Part shown: positions 16,191-23,405 of the stretch, piece by piece
Layout: every line of letters starts with the position of its first letter
Position numbering within the stretch: position 1 is the first letter of the stretch
Source: UBA7887 sp964408735
GTDB taxonomy: Bacteria; Pseudomonadota; Alphaproteobacteria; UBA7887
Length of the DNA: 25,837 bases
Assembly (NCBI GenBank): GCA_964408735.1
Contig: CAYPAX010000071.1
Span: 1 to 25,837 of the forward strand
Direction of reading: 5' to 3'
The notes under the pieces: generated by a model
Told to the model about the DNA's origin: nothing
The model's input: only the letters and a program-made list of their open reading frames with translations
Databases searched by the model: none
Program-made: the position numbers and the translations under genes

Positions 16191-17567
16191 GTGCGCTTTC
16201 TGCCGCTGACCGATGCCGACCGCACGGCAATGCTGCAGGCGATCGGGGTTTCCAGCATAGACGAGCTCTATTGCGACGTGCCCGAGGCCGTGCGCCGCAC
16301 CGGCTTGCCGGAGCTGCCGCCGCCGGCGGGCGAGCTCGAAGTGAGCCGAGCCATCGGCGCCCTGGCGGCGCAGAATCTCGGCACCGGTGCGGCGTCGTCG
16401 TTTCTTGGTGCCGGCGCCTATCGCCACCACGTGCCAGCCGCGGTCGATGCGCTGATCCAGCGCGGCGAGTTCCTCACCGCCTACACGCCCTATCAGCCCG
16501 AGATCAGCCAGGGCACCTTGCAGGCGATGTTCGAGTTCCAGACCCAGGTGGCGCTGATCACCGGTATGGAGGTGGCCAACGCCTCCATGTATGACGGCTC
16601 GACCGCCTGCGCGGAGGCGGTGCAGATGGCCTGCCGGGTGACAAGGCGCAACCGTGTTCTGCTCTCGGGTGGCCTGCATCCTCACAGTGCCGAGGTGGTC
16701 GAAACCCTGGCTCGCTTCGGTGATGCCGAGGTGCAGCGCATGACGGCCTCGCCGCCTGTGCCGGGGGAAAGCCATGGCACGGCCTTTCTCGAAGGCCAAA
16801 TCGATGGCGAGACCGCCTGCGTGGTGGTGCAGCAGCCCGACGTCTTCGGCCTGCTGCGCGATTTCTCGGGCCTCGCCGAGGCCTGCCATGCGGCGGGCGC
16901 GCTGCTGGTGGTGACGGTGCTGGAGCCGGTTTCTCTCGGCGCCGTGGCGCCGCCCGGCGCGTATGGTGCCGATATCGTGGTCGGCGAGGGCCAGGGGCTC
17001 GGCGTCGGACTCAATTTTGGCGGGCCCTATGTCGGGCTCTTCGCGACTCACGAACGATTGCTGCGGCAAATGCCGGGCCGCCTGGTCGGCGAGACCGTCG
17101 ACGAGGATGGCGAGCGCGGCTGGGTGTTGACATTGAGCGCCCGCGAGCAGCACATCCGCCGGGCCAAGGCGACCAGCAACATCTGCACCAATTCGGGGCT
17201 TTGCGCGCTGGCTTTCTCGATCCACATGAGCCTGCTCGGCGAAGACGGCTTCAGGCGCCTGGCGGCGCTCAACCACGCCCGCGCGGTGGCGGCGGCGGAG
17301 CGCCTCGATGCCATCGCCGGGGTCGAGCTGCTGACCGGCGCCTTCTTCAACGAGTTCGCCTTGCGCCTGGCACGGCCTGCGGCGGAGGTCGTCGAGAAGC
17401 TGGTGGCCAAGGGTGTTCTTGCCGGGGTGCCGGCGACGCGCCTGTTCCCGGACCGCGAGGACCTTGACAATATTTTGCTCGTCACGGTGACCGAGATGAA
17501 CGACAGGGACGACATCAACAGATTGTGCGAGGCACTGACGCGGCTGATGGCGAGGGTGGTGGCATGA
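16191..17567 (+). CDS. gcvPA: Glycine dehydrogenase (decarboxylating) subunit 1
   Basis: This is the N-terminal half of the split P protein, which decarboxylates glycine with PLP as a heterotetramer with GcvPB. It has 458 residues, the usual size. Typical segments are the opening RFLPLTDADRTAML, SFLGAGAYRHHVPAAVDALIQRGEFLTAYTPYQPEISQGTLQAMFEFQTQV, and NASMYDGSTACAEA. The start is a GTG at 16191, 2 bases after the gcvH stop, so it should be translated by coupling. Its TGA overlaps the gcvPB ATG in an ATGA. The split arrangement, rather than a fused gcvP, is shared by many alphaproteobacteria, Gram-positives and archaea. Confidence 0.96.
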   Translation: MRFLPLTDADRTAMLQAIGVSSIDELYCDVPEAVRRTGLPELPPPAGELEVSRAIGALAAQNLGTGAASSFLGAGAYRHHVPAAVDALIQRGEFLTAYTPYQPEISQGTLQAMFEFQTQVALITGMEVANASMYDGSTACAEAVQMACRVTRRNRVLLSGGLHPHSAEVVETLARFGDAEVQRMTASPPVPGESHGTAFLEGQIDGETACVVVQQPDVFGLLRDFSGLAEACHAAGALLVVTVLEPVSLGAVAPPGAYGADIVVGEGQGLGVGLNFGGPYVGLFATHERLLRQMPGRLVGETVDEDGERGWVLTLSAREQHIRRAKATSNICTNSGLCALAFSIHMSLLGEDGFRRLAALNHARAVAAAERLDAIAGVELLTGAFFNEFALRLARPAAEVVEKLVAKGVLAGVPATRLFPDREDLDNILLVTVTEMNDRDDINRLCEALTRLMARVVA

Positions 17568-19060
17568 GCGGTGGTGATACCGTTACGGGCAACCGCGCCC
17601 TCGATATCGCCGAGCCGCTGATCTTCGAACAGGGCGAGGCTGGGCGCTCGGGCGTCGATCTGGCCGAGGCGCCGGCGGTGACGAGCCGGCTGGGTGGGCT
17701 CGAGCGCAAGGGCGAGATCGGCCTGCCGGGGCTCTCGGAGCCGCAAGTGGTGCGTCACTATACGAGGCTCAGCCGCAACAATTACGGTATCGATACGGGT
17801 TTCTATCCGCTCGGCTCGTGCACCATGAAGCACAATCCGCGCATGAACGAGCAGCTGGCGCGTCTGCCCGGCTTCGCCGACCTGCACCCGCTGCAGCCGG
17901 CCTCGACCACCCAGGGCGCGTTGCAGCTCATCGACACCCTGGCGCTGTGGCTGAAAACGCTTACCGGCATGCCGGCGATCGCCATGGCGCCGGCGGCGGG
18001 CGCGCAAGGGGAGTTGTGCGGCATCATGGCGATCCGCGCCTGTCTCGAAGCCCGCGGCGACGCGCGAAAAGTGGTGCTGGTGCCGGATTCGGCGCACGGC
18101 ACCAACCCGGCCACGGCGGCGGCTTGCGGCTATGCCATCGATACCGTGCCGGACGGCGGCGACGGCCGCATCGACCGGGCGGCGCTGGAGGCACGGCTCG
18201 GCGGTGACGTGGCGGCGATCATGCTGACCAATCCCAACACCTGCGGGCTATTCGAGCGCGACATTGTCGAGATCGCGGCGGCTGCCCATGCCGCGGGTGC
18301 GCTGTTCTACTGCGACGGTGCCAACCTCAACGCCATCATGGGCCGCGTGCGCCCGGGCGACCTTGGCGTCGATGCCATGCATTTCAATTTGCACAAGACC
18401 TTCTCCACCCCCCACGGCGGCGGCGGCCCCGGTGCCGGGCCGGTGGCTTTGAGTGCCGAGCTGGCGCCTTTCGCGCCCCTGCCCTGGGTGGTTGGCGGCG
18501 CGCACGGCTTGCGGCTTGCGGAGAGCGGCGGAGATGTCTCGCGCTCGCTGGGGCGGCTGCGCGCCTTCCACGGCCAGTTCGCTGTCTTCGTGCGCGCGCT
18601 GGCCTATATGATGTCCCATGGCGGCAGCGGTCTCAGGCAGGTCTCGGAGGATGCGGTGCTGAACGCCAACTATATTATCGCCGGTCTCGCCGACATCCTG
18701 CCGCCGGTCTTTCCCGGGCCCTGCATGCATGAAGCGCTGTTCGACGACAGCAGTCTTGGCGACAGCGGCGTGTCCACCCTCGACATCGCCAAGGCCCTGA
18801 TCGACGAAGGCTGCCACCCCATGACCATCTATTTTCCCCTGGTCGTGCACGGGGCGATGCTGATAGAGCCTACCGAGACCGAAAGCCGCGAGACCCTGGA
18901 CGGTTTCATAGCCACCATGCGGGCGCTGATCGCCAAGGCCAAGGCAGGGGAGACGGCGTTTTTCGATGCGGCGCCACGGCATGCGCCCAGGCGGCGGCTC
19001 GACGAAGCACGCGCTGCGCGCCACCCGGTGTTGCGCTGGCAGAAGCAGGACGGATCGTGA
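17564..19060 (+). CDS. gcvPB: Glycine dehydrogenase (decarboxylating) subunit 2
   Basis: This is the catalytic, PLP-binding half of the split P protein, 498 residues. The PLP lysine is K278 in HFNLHKTFSTPHGGGGPGAGP; other signatures are FYPLGSCTMKHNPR, SAHGTNPATAA and MLTNPNTCGLFE. The ATG at 17564 overlaps the gcvPA stop as ATGA, giving strong coupling and the equal output expected of two subunits. The frame opens earlier, but the extra part overlaps gcvPA. The last 40 residues are Arg/Ala-rich. Its TGA in turn overlaps the GTG start of the cupin gene as GTGA. Confidence 0.97.
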   Translation: MSGGDTVTGNRALDIAEPLIFEQGEAGRSGVDLAEAPAVTSRLGGLERKGEIGLPGLSEPQVVRHYTRLSRNNYGIDTGFYPLGSCTMKHNPRMNEQLARLPGFADLHPLQPASTTQGALQLIDTLALWLKTLTGMPAIAMAPAAGAQGELCGIMAIRACLEARGDARKVVLVPDSAHGTNPATAAACGYAIDTVPDGGDGRIDRAALEARLGGDVAAIMLTNPNTCGLFERDIVEIAAAAHAAGALFYCDGANLNAIMGRVRPGDLGVDAMHFNLHKTFSTPHGGGGPGAGPVALSAELAPFAPLPWVVGGAHGLRLAESGGDVSRSLGRLRAFHGQFAVFVRALAYMMSHGGSGLRQVSEDAVLNANYIIAGLADILPPVFPGPCMHEALFDDSSLGDSGVSTLDIAKALIDEGCHPMTIYFPLVVHGAMLIEPTETESRETLDGFIATMRALIAKAKAGETAFFDAAPRHAPRRRLDEARAARHPVLRWQKQDGS

Positions 19061-19395
19061 CGGAGATCGACTGGCACGTGGCGCTGGAAGCGGCGCAAAA
19101 CGCTCCCATTCCGGCAGGCGCCCGCTCGGCGCTGGTGATGTCCCACGGCAGCATGACGCTGCGCTTTTATGCGCCGGATGGCATCGACCGCCAGACGCCG
19201 CACACCCAAGACGAGGTCTATCTGGTGGTTGCCGGCGAGGGCTGGTTCGTGCTCGGCGAGGCGCGCACGCGCTTCGGGCCGGGGGATGCCCTGTTCGCGC
19301 CGGCCGGCGAGGTTCACCGTTTCGAGGAGTTCTCCGACGATTTCGCCGCCTGGGTCGTCTTCTATGGCCCCGAGGGGGGAGAATCCCCAGCTTGA
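19057..19395 (+). CDS. Cupin-domain protein coupled to gcvPB
   Basis: The 112-residue protein is a single cupin (small beta-barrel) domain. Motif 1 is in PHTQDEVYLVVAGEGWFVLG and motif 2 in GDALFAPAGEVHRFEEF, so His, Glu and the second-motif His needed for a metal site are present, though motif 1 has one His rather than two in its usual pair. It starts with a GTG that overlaps the gcvPB stop by 4 bases (GTGA), and its own stop overlaps the next gene's TTG. It is therefore a fifth member of the glycine riboswitch operon. No substrate can be inferred; single-cupin proteins include isomerases, dioxygenases and ligand-binding proteins. A link to glycine or one-carbon metabolism is suggested by position only. 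Confidence 0.82.
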   Translation: MTEIDWHVALEAAQNAPIPAGARSALVMSHGSMTLRFYAPDGIDRQTPHTQDEVYLVVAGEGWFVLGEARTRFGPGDALFAPAGEVHRFEEFSDDFAAWVVFYGPEGGESPA

Positions 19396-20093
19396 GCGCG
19401 AAGTGGGCAGTTGTCGGATTGGCCGTGCTCGCCGTGACAGCCGCGCAGGCCGAGCCGCTCGCCGTCGGCCCGGACCTGACAGGTCTCGGCTGGCAGGAAT
19501 TCACTTTCGACGGGCTGCCGGCCAACCGCTTTGTCGGCTACGAGGACGGCGCCCTGGAAATCCTCGGCCAGAGCAGCGTCTCGGCGCTCTACCACGCGAT
19601 AGAGGCGTTGGACGACAAGATGCCGTGCCTGGCCTGGCGCTGGCGTGTCGACGAAAGTGGTCCGCCCAGCGATCTGCGCAACCCGGAGCGCGACGATCGC
19701 GCCGTCGCGGTCTATGTCACCTACCCCTACGATGCGGCGCGGGCCAGCCTGTGGGAATCGCTGGTGCGCGTCTTTGTCGAGATAGCGCGCGGCGAGGAAG
19801 CGCCAGGAAGGGTGCTGTCCTATGCCTGGGGCGGCTTGGGCGAGCGCGGCGAGGCGCAGCCGAGCCCCTTCCTCGGCGCTGCTGGGGAGATCGTGCTGTT
19901 GCGCCCCGGGGACGAGCAGCCAAACGGTGTCTGGCTCGACGAATGCGTCGATATCGGCGCCGATTACCGCCGTGCCTTCGGTGATCTTGCAACCCAGCCG
20001 AGCCACGTCGCGGTGATTGCCGATAGCGATGGTGGCGGCACCCGGACCCATGCTTTCGTCCGCGATATTCGTTTCGTGAGTGCCTGTCCCTAA
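19392..20093 (+). CDS. DUF3047-family exported protein
   Basis: The 233-residue product starts at a TTG (19392) overlapping the cupin stop as TTGA; a purine-rich GGGGGG-type ribosome-binding site lies upstream around 19374-19382. It has a clear signal peptide, SAKWAVVGLAVLAVTAAQA, cut before EPL, and so is periplasmic or secreted. The mature part fits the DUF3047 pattern as I remember it: a W..F.. opening, SALYHAI, LAWRWRVDE, the RDDRAVAVYVTYPYD segment, a SYAW motif and a C-terminal VAVIADSDGGGTRTHAFVRDI. The family has no known function. It is the last gene of the gcv operon. Its TAA (20091-20093) shares bases with the TAG of the convergent kinase gene. Confidence 0.8.
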   Translation: MSAKWAVVGLAVLAVTAAQAEPLAVGPDLTGLGWQEFTFDGLPANRFVGYEDGALEILGQSSVSALYHAIEALDDKMPCLAWRWRVDESGPPSDLRNPERDDRAVAVYVTYPYDAARASLWESLVRVFVEIARGEEAPGRVLSYAWGGLGERGEAQPSPFLGAAGEIVLLRPGDEQPNGVWLDECVDIGADYRRAFGDLATQPSHVAVIADSDGGGTRTHAFVRDIRFVSACP

Positions 20094-21988
20094 GCGAGCG
20101 GCAGCTCGAACCAGAAGGTGCTGCCTTGGCCGGGCGTGCTCTCGAAGTCGATGTTGCCGGCCATGCTCTCGATCAACTGACGGCTGATGGTCAGCCCAAT
20201 GCCCGTGCCCTCGATCTCCGATGCCTCGGCACCGAGACGAGAGAACGGGCGGAAGACCTCGTCATGCTTGTCGGCGGGAATTCCCATTCCGGTATCGCCG
20301 ATGCTGGTCCGCACCATGCCGTCGTCGGTGGCGCTGGCGGTCACGGTCACCGAGCCATCTTCGCGGTTATATTTCACGGCGTTCGTGACCAGGTTGACTA
20401 TGACCTGGCTCAATCGCCTGGGATCGGCCTTTACTGGCGGTGCCGAGGCGACCTCCGCGCTGACTATGACGGAGACCTCATTCTGGTCCGCCAATGGCTG
20501 TGTCAACGCTAGGCTCTCTCTTATCGCGTGAGCCACATCTACGCTCTCCAGCGATAGGGGCAGGCGACCCGCCTCGATGCGCGAGAGATCGAGGATCTCG
20601 CCGATCAGGCTTAGGAGGTGGCGGCCGCCCCGCAAGATATGTTCGACATTGCCTTCCTGCTCCGACGTCAGCGGTTGATCGGGATAGTCCCTCAGTAGCT
20701 GAGCAAATCCCAATATCGCGTTGAGGGGCGTGCGCAGCTCGTGGCTCATTTGCGACAGGAACTCCGACTTGGCGCGGTTGGCCGCTTCCGCTTCGGCCTT
20801 GGCGCGGCGCTCCTCGCGGGCGGCAACGACCTCGGAGACATCGTCGATCCAGAACAGCACCGCATCGGCGCCGAACAAGGGCATGCGTTCCCAGGCGACC
20901 ATGGCCCAGAACAGGCTGCCGTCGAGGCGCTTCGCCCTTATCTCGCTCGCCGGCACGCGGTTGTCGCGGCGAAAGATGTCGAGAAACCTCTCGCGGTCGC
21001 TGGGATCAGCCCAGAACTGCATGGCTTTGCGGCCGACGGCGTCGTCGGTCTTAAAGCCGAACAGCTCGGAATGTCTGGCATTGGCATAGAGAATTTCGCC
21101 GTCGGATTGCCGGGTAATACCGACGGCCAGGGGGCTGGCATCGAGAATCGAGCGGGCTTCCTGTTCGGCCCGCTTGACCTGGCTGATGTCGGTCTGCACC
21201 AGGGCCGTGCCGCCGTCGCGGGTGCGACGATCGGCGACCAGCAGCCAGCGCCCGTCGGCCAGCTCGACCTCGAGCGTGTTCGGATGCTCGCGGTGTCGGC
21301 TCATGCGCTCGGCGACCTTCTCGTCGACCGTCTGGCCGGGAAACAGTGCCGCCTGGCTCTCGATCATCGTGCGAGTGACGGCCTCGAACGTGGTGCCGGG
21401 ACGAATCTTGTCGGACGCCAGCGCCACGATGTTTCGATAGGCGTCGTTACAGAGCACCAGCTTGTCGTCGCGGTCGAACAGGGCGAAGCCCTCGGTGATG
21501 CTGTCCAACGTGGCCTGCAACTGGCTGGTCTTCTCCGCCAGCTCCGGCGCCAGCCCGGCGTCTTGCTCGCGCGGTTTCCGCTGGCTGGTTTCGCGCAGTG
21601 TCGCCACCACCAGGTTGCGCCCGGCCCGGGTGATGGCATTGAGGCTGACCTCCACCGGAATCTCTCGGCCCGCTTCGGCCAGACAATGCAAATCGCGGTT
21701 CCTGCCCATCGGCCGGGCACGCGGCGAGGCGACATAGCTGTGGCGATGCGCGGAATGCTCGACACGGAAGCGCCTGGGCATCAGGGTTTCGACCTGCTTG
21801 CCGATAAGCCTCTCGCAATCAGCACCGAACAACTTTTCCGCCAGCGCGTTGACCTCGACGATAGTGCCGGCGTCATCGATGATCACCATGGCATCGGGCA
21901 CGGCGTCGCGGAGCAGGCGCAGATCACCCGCAAGACCGCCCTCATAGCTGTCGCCAGCGTCCGTCCGAGTGATACTGTTGTCAGCCAT
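20090..21988 (-). CDS. PAS-domain sensor histidine kinase (cytoplasmic, orphan)
   Basis: This 632-residue kinase has three PAS-like domains (about residues 20-135, 150-270 and 275-390), a HisKA dimerisation domain with the phospho-acceptor H416 in SQMSHELRTPLNAILGFAQLL, and a HATPase domain with N box LVTNAVKYNRE, G1 DTGMGIPADK and G2 GTGIGLTISRQLIESMAG. It ends right after the ATPase domain, with no receiver. No transmembrane segment is visible, so it senses a cytoplasmic signal; PAS domains often bind flavin, heme or small ligands, but I see no diagnostic residue. GGGGGAG upstream of the ATG at 21988 supports the start. No response regulator is in the window. It lies 99 bases downstream of the DUF2182 gene on the same strand, so it could be read through from that unit. 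Confidence 0.92.
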   Translation of the reverse strand: MADNSITRTDAGDSYEGGLAGDLRLLRDAVPDAMVIIDDAGTIVEVNALAEKLFGADCERLIGKQVETLMPRRFRVEHSAHRHSYVASPRARPMGRNRDLHCLAEAGREIPVEVSLNAITRAGRNLVVATLRETSQRKPREQDAGLAPELAEKTSQLQATLDSITEGFALFDRDDKLVLCNDAYRNIVALASDKIRPGTTFEAVTRTMIESQAALFPGQTVDEKVAERMSRHREHPNTLEVELADGRWLLVADRRTRDGGTALVQTDISQVKRAEQEARSILDASPLAVGITRQSDGEILYANARHSELFGFKTDDAVGRKAMQFWADPSDRERFLDIFRRDNRVPASEIRAKRLDGSLFWAMVAWERMPLFGADAVLFWIDDVSEVVAAREERRAKAEAEAANRAKSEFLSQMSHELRTPLNAILGFAQLLRDYPDQPLTSEQEGNVEHILRGGRHLLSLIGEILDLSRIEAGRLPLSLESVDVAHAIRESLALTQPLADQNEVSVIVSAEVASAPPVKADPRRLSQVIVNLVTNAVKYNREDGSVTVTASATDDGMVRTSIGDTGMGIPADKHDEVFRPFSRLGAEASEIEGTGIGLTISRQLIESMAGNIDFESTPGQGSTFWFELPLA

Positions 21989-22087
21989 GGCGTGCTCCCC
22001 CGATCACCACCAAGCCACCAACCGTCTTTTGTCCAGAATAGAGCCTGACTGCGCGTGACTCAACGGTCTCTCCAGTCCAACGGGGCA

Positions 22088-22846
22088 TCAAAGATGCGGC
22101 AGGGCCATACCCCACACCACGAAGAACGATCCCATGACCCACCTCACGCTCCTTCCCTCCGGCAGAAGCTTTTCGCCAGCGACCGCCGATGCAAGCAGCA
22201 CGATGGCAACCAGGCTCATCACGCCGAAGACGAACAAGGCCGCCATCAGTCCCCAGCAGCAGCCGATGCAGGTGATGCCGTGCTTGAGGCCCATGCGAAA
22301 CGCGCCTCGGTTTCCCGGCCGCCATTCCGTGGCCAGGAATCCGATCGGCGTGCGGCAATTCGCCAGGCAGGCTTCCTTGCCTGGCGTGAACTGATATATG
22401 CCGGCTGCCACCAGCACGCTCCCGGCGAGCCATGCGTCGGTCATGACCAGCATGCCCGACATGACACCCAGGGATTGCATGGCCCACTGGGCACCGGCCG
22501 CGACCAGGCTGAAGGCCGACCAGGCGAGCAGATAGGCAGCGACGAAGAACGCGTTTGCACCATCGCCGCGCTGCGACATGCGCCGGTGAACCAGGATCAT
22601 CGGGGCCGCCGAGGGCAGCATCATCGCCGCCATCATGACCGCCCACATCAGCCACACCATGGCTGCCTCGTGAAAGGTCCAGGCGGAGGTCTTCGGCATC
22701 ATCGCCTGCACCAGCGGTGCATTCATATGCAGGCTGGTCCAGATCACGAAGGCCCAGCCGGCGAGCGTCAAGGCTACGATCGCCAGAAGGCTGTTCCGGT
22801 CACTGCCAGTAGGCAAATTCTGTGGCAAAGCCGCAGCGCTCGTCAT
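22088..22846 (-). CDS. DUF2182 integral membrane protein (predicted metal-binding)
   Basis: The 252-residue product has about six hydrophobic segments and the signatures of DUF2182, annotated in databases as a predicted metal-binding membrane protein. Visible are MMAAMMLPSAAPM (71-83), YQFTPGKEACLANCR with C160 and C164, and GITCIGCCWGLMAALFVFGVM with C193, C196 and C197. The methionine- and cysteine-rich face inside the membrane would suit a soft metal such as copper, or a redox role, but no function is proven. The start is uncertain: ATGs at 22846 and 22867 both overlap the DUF1326 gene (stop 22800) by 47-68 bases, and neither has a good ribosome-binding site. Either way it is tightly linked to DUF1326, a pairing I recall from other proteobacteria. 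Confidence 0.85.
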   Translation of the reverse strand: MTSAAALPQNLPTGSDRNSLLAIVALTLAGWAFVIWTSLHMNAPLVQAMMPKTSAWTFHEAAMVWLMWAVMMAAMMLPSAAPMILVHRRMSQRGDGANAFFVAAYLLAWSAFSLVAAGAQWAMQSLGVMSGMLVMTDAWLAGSVLVAAGIYQFTPGKEACLANCRTPIGFLATEWRPGNRGAFRMGLKHGITCIGCCWGLMAALFVFGVMSLVAIVLLASAVAGEKLLPEGRSVRWVMGSFFVVWGMALPHL

Positions 22847-23399
22847 AATCGAAATCGAACCGCTCATCTTTGAAACGAAACGACGAGACGTTTTCCTGGC
22901 CAGGCCGCTTCGGCCCGGTTATCGCACAGGTTACCGCGCCATCGAACGGCACTGTCTGGACCACGTCGGCGCGGCCGAGGTCGGCAAGCCTGATGCGCTC
23001 CGCCCCCGCCGTGTGATCGAGCGCGATACGCGCCGGCCGCACGGCAATCACATCGGAAAGCCATTTCGTGAACATGATGTTGCCGCCGAGCCTGCCCTGA
23101 AAGATGTCGGCAAGGATACGGTGCTGCTCAGCGTCGGCGCCGTCGTCGATGTAGAGGATGACGCGCCAGGGCCTGCCTGCTTCATGGTCGTTGTAAGACC
23201 CGGCCATACATACCAGGCGTTCTGCCAGATCCACATGGTCGGCTTTTCCTGACGTTACTTTCCAGGACAACAGAAAATCGCAGATGCCATAGGTCGAGAG
23301 GCCTGTGGAGATGCCGTCTTGTGAGCGGCACGGGCATATGGCCTCGCAATTGCAGACTTCGTAATAGCTGCCTTCGATCCTGTAGGGCGTTTCCGGCAT
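22800..23399 (-). CDS. DUF1326 family protein
   Basis: This 199-residue protein matches DUF1326: YRIEGSYYEVCNCEAICPCR near the N-terminus with four cysteines (C16, C18, C22, C24), then GxxxYGICDFLLSW and LVVYI-like strands, and a C-terminal FDFDYDERCGFATEFAYW. The cysteine cluster looks like a metal or iron-sulfur site, but the function is unknown. There is no signal peptide. AAGGAG at 23409-23414 is 9 bases before the ATG at 23399; the ATG at 23405, directly touching the cyclase TGA, is only 3 bases away and is the alternative. The gene thus follows the cyclase with no or almost no gap and overlaps DUF2182 at its other end. The three genes read as one transcriptional unit. Confidence 0.88.
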   Translation of the reverse strand: MPETPYRIEGSYYEVCNCEAICPCRSQDGISTGLSTYGICDFLLSWKVTSGKADHVDLAERLVCMAGSYNDHEAGRPWRVILYIDDGADAEQHRILADIFQGRLGGNIMFTKWLSDVIAVRPARIALDHTAGAERIRLADLGRADVVQTVPFDGAVTCAITGPKRPGQENVSSFRFKDERFDFDYDERCGFATEFAYWQ

Positions 23400-23405
23400 T
23401 CCCAT

